Shown here piece by piece: positions 17,505 through 26,043 of a stretch of 64,000 bases of DNA. Positions within the stretch are counted from its first letter, which is position 1. Each line of letters starts with the position of its first letter. The notes beneath the pieces were generated by a model. It was not told where the DNA came from. It was given only the letters and a program-made list of their open reading frames with translations, and made no database searches. Source of the DNA: Bog-473 sp963836605 (GTDB lineage: Bacteria > Actinomycetota > Acidimicrobiia > Acidimicrobiales > RAAP-2); contig CAWIKB010000008.1 of NCBI GenBank assembly GCA_963836605.1, positions 1 through 64,000 of the forward strand, given 5' to 3'. Both the position numbers and the translations under genes were made by a program.

Positions 17505-19429
17505 CCCGAAGATCGGTTCGGAATCACCACGTCCCTTCTGCCGAGGCCCTTGAGCGTGCCCTCCTCGATGACGTGCAACGACTGCTCGACCAGTGGCGCT
17601 CGGAATTTGCCGGGCGCCCCAAAGCGGAACGTCAGCACCTCCTCCTGCTCGCGCTCGAACGCGAGCAGATCGTCGCTGTCGCCTACCGGGAGGAGGCAGT
17701 CGCCGGCCGGGTGACTGCGCTCGAAGTGGGTGACGATGCTCGCGCTCTCACCCGGCAGACGTTGGTGTGGATCTGGAAGGACGAGCAGCTGCACGCCGAG
17801 TACCTTCGCGGTGAGCTGCTTCGCGCCCCAGGGTTGCTTTCGACTGCCGTGGTGTACGGTCGCCAGCTCCAGGGTGCGCTCTCGGGATGGACATCGGCCA
17901 CCTCCAATCTCCGTAGCGCTCGAACGGCGCCGTTCCGAGCAGGGGCAGCGGGAATCTTGGTGGCTGTGGCCGGGTTCACCGGACAGGTGCCTCCGCTGCT
18001 CCGTCGCGAGCTCCGTTACCAGACCTTCCACCGTTACTGCCAGCTCAACGTAGCCCTCGAGGCCAGCGCCGAGCTGGCCTACCGCCGGCTAGTGGAGCTT
18101 TCGGACGACCCCGAAGAGCGGCGGACGATCGACCGTATCCGGGAGGACGAGGCTCGGCATGCCGCTGCCTTTCGTGTCCTCGCCGATGTCCTCACCGACG
18201 ATGATCGACTGGTCGACTCCGCTTCCATTGACGACCTGGTGGCCCGAATGGCCGCAATCAGTGTCTGGTTCGTGCCGGTGCATCTCCGCCCGGAGGTGGT
18301 CGAGTCCATGGCGAAGCCCGGGCGGCCACCTGTAAGGGACCGCAGGCCACGCTCTTTCGCCTCGCGACGCTCTGTGGTCGTCGGTCACGGAAGGAACGAC
18401 AGTGAAAAGGCAGCCGTGCTCGAGGATTGCTTGGACCGGGCGGGTCTCAGCGAGATGGCGGCGGGGGTGTCGTCCGCCGCCATCCGGGCCTCCTTCATGC
18501 TCGGTTACGACCGCCAGGACCGCTCCAACGTCAATGATCCCGAGATGGTCGACCTCGTAGCCCGGTACCTGCGGCGTCGAGGAGTTCGCGACGTCGCCGT
18601 CCTGGAGGCCCCGACTGTATATGGCAATGATTACGCCAATCGGTCGGTTGCCGACGTGGCTTCCTACTTCGGTTTCGGTTCCCCGGCGTATCGGATCGTG
18701 GACATCAGCGAGGACCTGGAGCCGTACACCTACGAACGGGGCTTCGTCCAGCACGCCATCAGCGGGTCGTGGCTGGACGCAGAGCTACGCATCGTGATGC
18801 CCAAGCTCCGCATGGCTCCGACGGACTTCGCCCATCTCAGCCTGTGCACGCTCGAGGGAAGCACCGGCCGGATCGACGACACCGTGTATGTAGGTCGCCA
18901 GGTCGACTACCGATCCGCCACGATGATGCTGCTCGACGTGGCGCCGCCAGACTTCTCGGTGATCGATGGCTGGGCCCCAGTTGCCGACGGAGCCTTTGGG
19001 GTGATGGGCTGCCATCGACCCGCTCATGTCCGACTCGTCTATGCCGGGGCCGACGCACTGGCCGTGGACGAAGTGGTGCTCGGCGACTTGGGGATCGATG
19101 ATCCCCGCCGGGCTCCCATCGTCCGTCTGGTCTACCACTGGTTCGGGTTAACCCCGACGACGGTCTACGTGGACGGCCAGCGCCCCAACCTGCGAGACGA
19201 GCTGCGGGGAGCCCACGCCTCCCGGCTTGTCCGGGCCCTCGGGATGATGTCGGACCCGGTATACGTGTACCTGAGCAACGGGGGACAGATCTTCGTCCCC
19301 GCCTTCGATCCCGTCTCGTTTCCTACGCTGCGTCCGGTCGGTCCGGCCTTGCGTGCCGTACAGTGGGCGACCCAGCGGGCATTCGGTCTTCGAGCCCCAA
19401 CTCCGGGAGGAAGACCTCATGATTCATGA
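17501..19429 (+). CDS. Fusion of ferritin-like di-iron domain and DUF362 domain
   Basis: About 642 aa. Residues 15-235 form a helical bundle with two ExxH pairs, DEQLH (94-98) and DEARH (216-220), and further glutamates (REE at 63-65, E187/E191), the layout of ferritin-like di-iron proteins. From about residue 320 the protein follows the DUF362 pattern: EKAAVLEDCLDRAG, NVNDPEMVDLVARYLRRRGVRDV, EAPTVYGNDYANRSV and NGGQIFVPAFDPV. DUF362 proteins are often linked to iron-sulfur or metal biology, but their chemistry is unknown. No CxxCxxC ferredoxin motif is present. It overlaps both neighbours by 4 and 11 bases, so the three genes form one unit. Confidence 0.75.
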   Translation: MTRRSVRNHHVPSAEALERALLDDVQRLLDQWRSEFAGRPKAERQHLLLLALEREQIVAVAYREEAVAGRVTALEVGDDARALTRQTLVWIWKDEQLHAEYLRGELLRAPGLLSTAVVYGRQLQGALSGWTSATSNLRSARTAPFRAGAAGILVAVAGFTGQVPPLLRRELRYQTFHRYCQLNVALEASAELAYRRLVELSDDPEERRTIDRIREDEARHAAAFRVLADVLTDDDRLVDSASIDDLVARMAAISVWFVPVHLRPEVVESMAKPGRPPVRDRRPRSFASRRSVVVGHGRNDSEKAAVLEDCLDRAGLSEMAAGVSSAAIRASFMLGYDRQDRSNVNDPEMVDLVARYLRRRGVRDVAVLEAPTVYGNDYANRSVADVASYFGFGSPAYRIVDISEDLEPYTYERGFVQHAISGSWLDAELRIVMPKLRMAPTDFAHLSLCTLEGSTGRIDDTVYVGRQVDYRSATMMLLDVAPPDFSVIDGWAPVADGAFGVMGCHRPAHVRLVYAGADALAVDEVVLGDLGIDDPRRAPIVRLVYHWFGLTPTTVYVDGQRPNLRDELRGAHASRLVRALGMMSDPVYVYLSNGGQIFVPAFDPVSFPTLRPVGPALRAVQWATQRAFGLRAPTPGGRPHDS

Positions 19430-20468
19430 ACTGTTGTCCCTTCGGAAATCAGCCCTTTGGGGGATGGTGGGCACGGCGCGACAAGGTCGGTTGCCCGCGC
19501 GTGCTCTAGCCATCGGCGACAGCCGGAGCCTGGTGCGGACCCTCTTTCTCGCCTCGGCAGCGCGCTTGGGGCTGCTTCCGTATCTTCGCATCGAACGGAC
19601 CATGGATGAGCTAGTCGAGCGAACCGGGTGTCGACGCATCGACCGTCTCCAAGCCTGGCTTGGGGTGGGTGTCGACCTCGGTGAGCTGCGCCGACGCGGC
19701 GGCCGGTACTGCGTCGCCGGTATCCGGGCGCGCGCCCTGGCGACCGGCGACGGGCTTCTCACGGCGCACTACCAGTCCGTCCTCGAGTACCAAGTGGGCC
19801 CCTACGCCGAGCTCGATCAGCTGCTCCGCGACCCGCCCGGACAAGGGCGCGACGATCTCGATCGCTACGCTAAAGAGATCGCACAGGTGTCCCTGGCCGC
19901 CGCGCCCTTCGTCACCTCCGTTGTCCGCCGCACTCTGGCAGACCTTCATCCTGCTCGGGTCCTCGATGTCGGCTGCGGCACTGGGGTCTACATCAAAGCG
20001 GCCCTCGAGTTCGACTCAGAGGTCCGCGTGGACGGGGTGGACCTGGCTGAGGAGGTCATCCTGGCTGGCCGCCTGGAGCTGACCAACGCCGGTCTCGGAT
20101 CGCGGGCCCAGCTTCATGTGGGTGACGTTCGTGACTGGTTGCGCAGCTCGGACGCGCGCTTCGGCTTGGTGATGTTGCTCAACAACATCTACTACTTCGA
20201 TCGGACGCAACGACAGGAGCTCTATCGGGAGCTGGGTGCCTCCCTGCTTGATGGGGGCCAGATGCTCGTGGTATCGATGACGGTGCCCGGATCAGTGGCT
20301 GCCGGTCACCTCCACTTCATGCTGACCTGCCAGGAAGGGGGGGCCTCTCTTCCCGGGCGGGCCGAGCTGGTAGCCGACTTGGCAGCGGCTGGCTACGAGA
20401 CAATGGAGGAGCGGAAGCTTGTGCCTACCGAGCCGTTCGTCGGTGTCCGAGCGAAGCTCATTGGTTAA
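19419..20468 (+). CDS. SAM-dependent methyltransferase
   Basis: About 349 aa. An N-terminal winged-helix-like part (LVRTLFLASAARLGLLPYL, TMDELVERTG) resembles the dimerisation domain of O-methyltransferases; the SAM fold follows with motif I VLDVGCGTGVYIKAAL (181-196), the acidic loop VDGVDLAEEVI, and LVMLLNNIYYF. The ATG at 19419 has GGGAGGAAGACCTC upstream and lies inside the end of the previous gene. Substrate unknown. Being locked into an operon with the lipoprotein and the ferritin/DUF362 fusion suggests a shared pathway. Confidence 0.85.
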   Translation: MIHELLSLRKSALWGMVGTARQGRLPARALAIGDSRSLVRTLFLASAARLGLLPYLRIERTMDELVERTGCRRIDRLQAWLGVGVDLGELRRRGGRYCVAGIRARALATGDGLLTAHYQSVLEYQVGPYAELDQLLRDPPGQGRDDLDRYAKEIAQVSLAAAPFVTSVVRRTLADLHPARVLDVGCGTGVYIKAALEFDSEVRVDGVDLAEEVILAGRLELTNAGLGSRAQLHVGDVRDWLRSSDARFGLVMLLNNIYYFDRTQRQELYRELGASLLDGGQMLVVSMTVPGSVAAGHLHFMLTCQEGGASLPGRAELVADLAAAGYETMEERKLVPTEPFVGVRAKLIG

Positions 20469-20614
20469 CTGCCCATCGGTCAACGAGCTTGCGGCTCGCT
20501 GTCCAAGTGAGCAAGTTTGAGAAACGCCCGCCAACGGCGGTTGCCTAGGAACCACACAAAGGGTTACGTAGGGTTCACGGGTCCCACTCTCGGTCTCTGT
20601 CATAAACTGTGAGG

Positions 20615-20926
20615 GTGCCCGATGCCGGTGCCGAGGCACTGGACCAGCTGATTGCCGAACTGTTGGAGCGAGCCATGGAGCACGCCGTGGCGGTTCCGGC
20701 TAATGGCTGGGGTGAAGTGCTACGGGAATGGGATGAGTTGACAGGCATGGAGATCGTCGATGTTGTTGAGCAACTCGATGACACAGAACTGCGTGCCCTG
20801 ATGTCCCGCGTACTCCGGCGCCAGACCGTCTTGCGGAGGGATCAAGCGCTGGCGGAAGTCTTCCCGGCACAGCGCTTCTCGGATAAGTGGTCGACCTTCG
20901 CTGCACCTTGCCTCGCGGCGGCATAG
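20615..20926 (+). CDS. Small acidic helical protein, paralogue A
   Basis: About 103 aa of unknown function. It shares LDQLIAELLERAMEH, VPANGWGEVLREWDEL and VVEQLDDTELRALMSRVLRRQTVLRR with the gene 760 bases downstream, so the pair arose by duplication. The GTG at 20615 is preferred because a -10-like TAAACT (20603-20608) ends 6 bases before it, in exactly the same geometry as the paralogue, which suggests leaderless messages. No signal peptide. The C-terminus (SDKWSTFAAPCLAAA) differs from that of the paralogue. Confidence 0.6.
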   Translation: MPDAGAEALDQLIAELLERAMEHAVAVPANGWGEVLREWDELTGMEIVDVVEQLDDTELRALMSRVLRRQTVLRRDQALAEVFPAQRFSDKWSTFAAPCLAAA

Positions 20927-21378
20927 ACGGTCCAACCGTCGGCCTTACGCCGTTGGATGAACCGGGTGATCCCGTCTGGCGGATACGCACACCGACCCTG
21001 ATGGGAATCTGATTCGCTTCGGGTCACGGCTGCCATCCAGAGTCGAGCTGACCATCTCCAAGGAGTGGCACTCAGTTCATGACTTAGCTATGGGGCCGAA
21101 CTTACACTGCGATAATGCGGGCCACATCGGCGAAGGCGCGTGTTCGCGGCTCACTCATAGTTATAGTACATCGCACTGATTGTGTATTTGTGACAACGCC
21201 GCTAGCGTGCCCGACCGGCGAAGCTGATGGGTGGGACAGGAATGATCATTCCTGTCACCACCTTTGTCTCTTAAGGCCGGTGAACCCCGGTTGGATGCAC
21301 TCTTTCGACCGCATGACACCAACGAGTCTCACCATTTAGACCCTGGTCCCGCCCTCAGACTCCCCATAAAATGCGAGG
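20927..21378. other. Spacer between the small paralogues
   Basis: No gene is recognised. It contains a perfect 22-base palindrome (21235-21256) and a 15-base stretch ACATCGCACTGATTG at 21168-21182 that recurs at 21743-21757, downstream of the second paralogue, so part of the spacer was duplicated with the gene. Confidence 0.5.
21235..21256. promoter_or_regulatory. Perfect 22-base palindrome
   Basis: GACAGGAATGA followed directly by its reverse complement TCATTCCTGTC. It lies about 120 bases upstream of the second small paralogue. A perfect dyad of this size is what a dimeric regulator or a recombinase site looks like; which one cannot be told. Confidence 0.55.
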
Positions 21379-21654
21379 GTGCCCGATGACGGTGCGGAGG
21401 AACTCGACCAGCTGATCGCTGACTTGTTGGAGCGAGCCATGGAACACTCCGTGGTGGTTCCGGCCAATGGTTGGGGTGAAGTGCTGCGGGAATGGGATGA
21501 GTTGACAGCCTTGGAGATCGACGACGTTGTTGAGCAACTCGATGACGGAGAACTGCGTGCCCTGACGTCGCGCATACTCCGACGCCAGACCGTCTTGCGG
21601 AGGAATCAAGCGCTGGCGGAAGTCCTCCCAGCACTGCGCTCCTCGGAGAAGTAA
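21379..21654 (+). CDS. Small acidic helical protein, paralogue B
   Basis: 91 aa, homologous to paralogue A over nearly its whole length (VPANGWGEVLREWDEL, RRQTVLRRNQALAEV). The GTG start is preceded by TAAAAT at 21367-21372, again 6 bases before the start, matching a leaderless promoter. Unknown function; predicted to be helical and cytoplasmic. The shared upstream block GGTCCC...CTC...CATAAA shows that the promoter was duplicated along with the coding region. Confidence 0.6.
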   Translation: MPDDGAEELDQLIADLLERAMEHSVVVPANGWGEVLREWDELTALEIDDVVEQLDDGELRALTSRILRRQTVLRRNQALAEVLPALRSSEK

Positions 21655-21776
21655 TCGACCTCGCGACACCATCCTGCACTGTCCCGGCGGAGCGTCAAGC
21701 TTCACCGCCGAGGCAAGCGGGGTTCCACTGATCGGTAATGGGACATCGCACTGATTGCGCTTTTTTGGGAGGCCGT

Positions 21777-22871
21777 TTAGCTACCGGTGACACCACCAAG
21801 CACGAGTTCAGGGATTGCCGGCCGGGCACGCAGGTGGCGAAGGGTCACGCGGTACGAACCGACCAGGCTGGCCTCGCAGTACCCGAAGTCGCTCTCGATA
21901 CAAAAGGCCCGGATGAGACTCTGGGCGCGCGCCAGGTTAGGTCGGGGCATGGTCGGGAACAGGTGGTGCTCGATCTGGTAATTGAGACCGCCGAGCACGA
22001 GGTTGGTAAACGGACCGCCGGTGACGTTGCGGGCCGTGATGACCTGACGCCGAGCGAAGCTCATCTCTACAGCGCCATCGATGATGGGCATGCCTTTGTG
22101 GTTGGGGGCGAAGCTGCAGCCCAGGTACAGCGAAAAGACGGCTTGCTGGACGACGATGAAGGCCAACGCTTTGAGCGGGGAGAGCACCCACAGCACCGCA
22201 GCCAGGTAAAGCGCGGCGTGCACGGTAATCAGCACGCCTTCCATGGCCGCGGCACGATCTCGTCGTCGGAGCAATCTGGCGATGCCGCCCCTATGGATGC
22301 CCGGACTTCGCAGGAGCATGAGCGGAAAGAAGAGCTGCGCCTGCCAGCGCGCCAAGAACCGCGTGAGGCGGCCAGGACTCGAGTCAAGTCCCTCGGCCGG
22401 TTCGGAGACTGCGAGACCCTCGCCAAGGTCGGGGTCACGGTCGACCTGGTTGGGGTGCGCGTGATGGGCGTTGTGCTTGGGAACCCACCAGCCGAAGCTC
22501 ATCCCGATCAAGGCATCGCCGACCGCTAGCCCGAGCAGTCGGTTTGCCCGGCGGGACCCAAAGACCTGCTGGTGCCCGGCGTCATGGCCCACAAAGCCCA
22601 GCTGAGTGAACATCAGGCCCAGGAACGCTGCGACACCAAGCGTGGCCCACGAGTTGCCCACCATCACAAACGCCGCCCATCCGGCGGCGAAAGCGGCGAT
22701 GGTCAGACCGATCTTTACGCTGTAATAGGCGGGCCGGCGCTCAAGGAGGCCGGCCTCGCGGATCTGCAGGGCCAGAGCACGGAAATCCCCCGAATCTGCG
22801 TCGATGGCGGCTGTTGGCACGAGCTCTCTTCCTCGAAATTCGTCCGAAAGCGCCACCTGAGATTGAAGCAA
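21777..22871 (-). CDS. Membrane fatty acid desaturase (acyl-CoA/DesA3 type)
   Basis: 364 aa integral membrane di-iron desaturase. The three histidine boxes are HDAGH (96-100), HNAHH (133-137) and QIEHH (299-303), with hydrophobic segments around IGLTIAAFAAGWAAFVMV, LGVAAFLGLMFTQLG and ALYLAAVLWVLSP. The QxxHH third box and length match front-end/linoleoyl-CoA type desaturases and mycobacterial DesA3 rather than soluble ACP desaturases. It would introduce a double bond into acyl chains at the membrane, using a reductase not encoded here. Confidence 0.9.
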   Translation of the reverse strand: MLQSQVALSDEFRGRELVPTAAIDADSGDFRALALQIREAGLLERRPAYYSVKIGLTIAAFAAGWAAFVMVGNSWATLGVAAFLGLMFTQLGFVGHDAGHQQVFGSRRANRLLGLAVGDALIGMSFGWWVPKHNAHHAHPNQVDRDPDLGEGLAVSEPAEGLDSSPGRLTRFLARWQAQLFFPLMLLRSPGIHRGGIARLLRRRDRAAAMEGVLITVHAALYLAAVLWVLSPLKALAFIVVQQAVFSLYLGCSFAPNHKGMPIIDGAVEMSFARRQVITARNVTGGPFTNLVLGGLNYQIEHHLFPTMPRPNLARAQSLIRAFCIESDFGYCEASLVGSYRVTLRHLRARPAIPELVLGGVTGS

Positions 22872-23012
22872 CGCCGAAAGCCGAATCTCTTATTGGGCCA
22901 TCTCAGCCTAATCCTCCCTTCATCGAGGCGTAAGCCGCCAATTTGTGTTGTCCCGGTGAAGTAGAGATGGTGTAATCGTCGACGATCTGAACTTAAGTCT
23001 CGGACGTCGGAA

Positions 23013-23540
23013 TCAGACCGTTGACCCCGCCGCAACCGAGAGTCTCCCTCCAATTGGTGCCGAAGTTTCCGAGGCTGGCGCCGGCAGGGGAGCGCCAAGC
23101 CGTTCAGATGTGACGACTTCGAGGGCTTCTCGGAGAGCGACGACGCGTTCCTCGCCGAACCGCTCGCCCCACTCCCGCTCGATCTCATCGATCAGTCGAC
23201 GACCGATCGAGTAGGCGTGGCGACCGTGAGTGGTGAGACGGATGATCTTGGCCCGACCGTCGTTGGGATCCGCGACCCGCTCGAGGTACCCGCGCTGTTC
23301 GAGGTCGCTTGTGACCTCACCCACCGACTGTTTGGTCATGTTGGCCCGCTCGGCCAGGTCGGTGAGGCGCGAGCCGTTCTCAGGATCGATATTGCCGAAC
23401 ACGCACCCGTGTCCGGGCCGGATGTCGTCCAACCCGACAGTCGCGAGCTTCTGGGCCAGCTCATCGGCGAACAGGTCGGCAGCCACCTTGAGCAGCCGGA
23501 TCATCGGCGCTTGGGCGGGAATGTCAGAATCGGATTGCAT
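23013..23540 (-). CDS. MarR-family transcriptional regulator
   Basis: 175 aa winged-helix repressor. The core is LTDLAERANMTKQSVGEVTSDLEQRGYLERVADPNDGRAKIIRLTTHG (about 60-107), the classic recognition helix and wing of MarR. It is divergent from a DHA2 exporter with 89 bases between the starts, and the gap holds overlapping inverted repeats. This arrangement fits a ligand-responsive repressor of the exporter and of itself. Confidence 0.92.
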   Translation of the reverse strand: MQSDSDIPAQAPMIRLLKVAADLFADELAQKLATVGLDDIRPGHGCVFGNIDPENGSRLTDLAERANMTKQSVGEVTSDLEQRGYLERVADPNDGRAKIIRLTTHGRHAYSIGRRLIDEIEREWGERFGEERVVALREALEVVTSERLGAPLPAPASETSAPIGGRLSVAAGSTV

Positions 23541-23544
23541 TTCG

Positions 23545-23605
23545 TCAGGACCCCTGATAAGGTTACCAGATCATTTAGTCAGGGAACCTTGTAAAGCTCC
23601 CTGAC
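23545..23605. promoter_or_regulatory. Inverted repeats in the marR-exporter promoter region
   Basis: Three dyads lie between the divergent genes: TCAGG-3-CCTGA (23545-23557), AAGGTTACC...GGGAACCTT (23559-23567 with 23582-23590, 8 of 9 matching), and GTCAGGGA...TCCCTGAC (23578-23585 with 23598-23605, perfect). They are good candidate operators for the MarR protein. Confidence 0.6.
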
Positions 23606-23629
23606 CAGACTACCGCATTTGGAGGCAAC

Positions 23630-25195
23630 ATGGCGCGGAAGTGGTGGACCCTCAGTGTCGTAAGCGTGGCGACGTTCATGCTGTTGCTCGACATCACCGT
23701 GGTGAACACGGCCCTTCCTTCGATCGCCAGGGACCTGCATGCGAGCTTCGACGACCTCCAGTGGGTGATTGACGCCTACACGCTCGCGCTCGCCGCGATC
23801 GTCCTGACCGCGGGATCGCTGGCTGACCGGCTCGGCCGCCGAGCGGTGTTTGCCGCAGGTCTCGTCGTGTTCTCGCTCTCCTCGTTGGCAGCGGGACTGG
23901 CCCCAGACGCCTTGGTCCTGAACCTTTCCAGGGCGATGGAAGGCGTCGGCGGCGCCGCCATGTTCGCCGTGTCGCTGGCCTTGGTGGCGCAGGAGTTCCC
24001 GGCCGGGCGCGAACGCGGGACGGCGATGGGCGTCTACGGGGCGACCATCGGGATGTCCGTCGCCGTCGGCCCGCTCGTCGGCGGAGCGCTGACCGACAGT
24101 CTGGGCTGGCGTTGGGTCTTTTTCATCAACGTGCCCGTCGGGCTCGCCGCGCTGGCGGTGACGTTCCTCAAGGTACGCGAGTCCCGTGACCCGCAGGCAC
24201 GGCGGGTCGATTGGCCTGGCTTGGTGACGCTGAGCGGCGGGTTGTTCCTGCTTGTCCTCGCGCTGGTGCGCGGGAACGACGATGGATGGACTAGCCCGCT
24301 GATCCTCGGAGAGCTTGCCGGTGCCACCGCGCTCCTTGGATCCTTTGTCGTGATTGAACAAGCCGTTTCCGAGCCAATGCTGCCGTTGGCCCTCTTTCGC
24401 CGGCGAGCCTTTACGGGGGTACAGCTGGCCGCCTTCGCGGTTTCGGTCTCGCTGTTCTCGCTCTTCCTCTACCTGACTCTGTACCTTCAGGACTACCTTC
24501 ACTACTCGCCACTGCAGGCAGGACTTCGGTACCTCCCGATCACACTCGGTGCGTTCATCGCCGCCCCGGTGGCAGGTGGGCTACTCGGTCGTGTCCCGGC
24601 CCGCGTCCTGATGGCGATCGGTTTGGCGGGGACGGGCATTGGCCTTTTGCTGATGTCGGGACTCAGTCACGGCTCGGGCTGGACCGCTCTATTGCCCGGT
24701 TTCATCATTGCCGGACTCGCGGTCGGGATGCTCAACCCAGTCATCGCCGACGTGGCACTGAGCGTCGTCCCCAAGGAGCGAAGCGGTATGGCCGCTGGCG
24801 TGAACGACACCTTCCGGCAGGTGGGGGTGGCCTTGGGCACGGCTGTGTGGGGCGCGATCTTCCTGGCTCGGGGATCGAGCACTATTGGCACGCTTCTGGC
24901 CGGCACTCCCGCTGGCACAGCCGGGCGGCCTCGCCAGCTCGTCGAAGCTTTCTCCGGTGGTGGGTCCGCCGCGCTGGCGCACGCGATTCCCCCCGGTGCC
25001 CGACCGGCGGTGATCGGTGCGACCCAGCAGGGCTTCCTCACGGGCCTCAACACCATCCTCTACATCGGGGGCGCGGTCGCCCTCGTCGGGGCAGTGCTGG
25101 CCCTGTGGCTGGTTCGCGAGCGGGAGATTGAACGGGGCGAAGAAGTTGAGGTGGCCACCCTAAGCACCGAGCACCTCGAGTACGCACCGGCCTGA
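23630..25195 (+). CDS. MFS multidrug exporter (DHA2 family)
   Basis: 521 aa, about 14 membrane helices, proton-coupled drug efflux. It starts with the family pattern VVSVATFMLLLDITVVNTALPSIARDL, has motif A (AGSLADRLGRRAVF) and motif C-like GMSVAVGPLVGGAL, and FFINVPVGLAAL. GGAGG sits 9 bases before the ATG. Probably controlled by the divergent MarR protein. It is a second, unrelated-position copy of the transporter type found at 9-10.6 kb. Confidence 0.92.
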   Translation: MARKWWTLSVVSVATFMLLLDITVVNTALPSIARDLHASFDDLQWVIDAYTLALAAIVLTAGSLADRLGRRAVFAAGLVVFSLSSLAAGLAPDALVLNLSRAMEGVGGAAMFAVSLALVAQEFPAGRERGTAMGVYGATIGMSVAVGPLVGGALTDSLGWRWVFFINVPVGLAALAVTFLKVRESRDPQARRVDWPGLVTLSGGLFLLVLALVRGNDDGWTSPLILGELAGATALLGSFVVIEQAVSEPMLPLALFRRRAFTGVQLAAFAVSVSLFSLFLYLTLYLQDYLHYSPLQAGLRYLPITLGAFIAAPVAGGLLGRVPARVLMAIGLAGTGIGLLLMSGLSHGSGWTALLPGFIIAGLAVGMLNPVIADVALSVVPKERSGMAAGVNDTFRQVGVALGTAVWGAIFLARGSSTIGTLLAGTPAGTAGRPRQLVEAFSGGGSAALAHAIPPGARPAVIGATQQGFLTGLNTILYIGGAVALVGAVLALWLVREREIERGEEVEVATLSTEHLEYAPA

Positions 25196-25304
25196 CAACG
25201 TCGGCGTTTTGAATCGGATATTGAGGATCGGTATCCAGCCCAACTTTCCAGTCCAGTTCAGAGGGCTGACGGTGGAATCCCTGTATACACACGCTGCCCT
25301 GACA

Positions 25305-25901
25305 TCAATCGTGAACGGGATTAGCGAACCGGCGTGCCAGTTGGAGCAGTTGCGTCCGCAAGGTGTCATCGTCAAAGTCGGTGACCATTGGATGCATCAC
25401 GGCCCCGCTGATTGCAGCCATGAACATTGCGGTCTGGAGATGTCCCTCAGCGCCGATCCCGGGACCGATTAGGAGGTTCGTGAGCCTGTCAACTACTTCT
25501 TGATAGCGGGCATGGTTCGAGAAGAAACGCAGCACCACAGGGTCGCTGAGTATCACGCTCACCGTCCGGCGGCGATCGACGGAGAGATCCACGATGCGTG
25601 CGAGAAGTACGTCTCGGCGGCGCCCGGGAGACGTTTGTGCCTCTGCAGCGTCGATGACGGCTTCAAGCTTGGCGAGTTCGTCCTCCGCAGCGGCCAAGAC
25701 GATCTCGTCCTTGGTCCTGAACTGGAAGTAGATGGCTGCCTTGGTCACTCCAACCGCGTCGGCGATCATCTGGAGGGAGGTGCCGCCCACTCCCTGCTGA
25801 GCGAATAGTTCGAGGGAGGCGGCGACGGTACGGGACTGAGCTGCACTGAGAGGCGGCGTGTCCGATTCGCCGATCACGACTTCCTTGGCACTCCGGTTCA
25901 C
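25305..25901 (-). CDS. TetR-family transcriptional regulator
   Basis: About 198 aa. The DNA-binding domain is AASLELFAQQGVGGTSLQMIADAVGVTKAAIYFQFRTKDEIVLAA (about 25-70), followed by an all-helical ligand domain. Start set at GTG 25901 (MNRSAKEVV...), since the ATG form at 26003 adds residues with no similarity to the family. Divergent from the DUF6125-like gene, with repeated AACGGCTAG half-sites in between, so it probably represses that gene. Confidence 0.87.
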   Translation of the reverse strand: MNRSAKEVVIGESDTPPLSAAQSRTVAASLELFAQQGVGGTSLQMIADAVGVTKAAIYFQFRTKDEIVLAAAEDELAKLEAVIDAAEAQTSPGRRRDVLLARIVDLSVDRRRTVSVILSDPVVLRFFSNHARYQEVVDRLTNLLIGPGIGAEGHLQTAMFMAAISGAVMHPMVTDFDDDTLRTQLLQLARRFANPVHD

Positions 25902-25914
25902 GCCACCGAGTCTA

Positions 25915-26027
25915 CAAGCGCTTGAACCAAGACTAGTCGAACGGCTAGCCTCAAGTTGGCCCACCCCGATTTCGGGGCCAAATGTGTCCCAGCCGTTGGG
26001 CACGCCAGCCTCGAAGGTCTAGCCGTT
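25915..26027. promoter_or_regulatory. Candidate TetR sites in the divergent region
   Basis: AACGGCTAG at 25940-25948 recurs inverted as CTAGCCGTT at 26019-26027, one near each gene start. The first lies within an imperfect 16-base dyad (CTAGTCGAACGGCTAG), and CAAGCGCTTG (25915-25924) is a perfect 10-base palindrome. Confidence 0.4.
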
Positions 26028-26043
26028 GTCAAGGAGAACTGTG

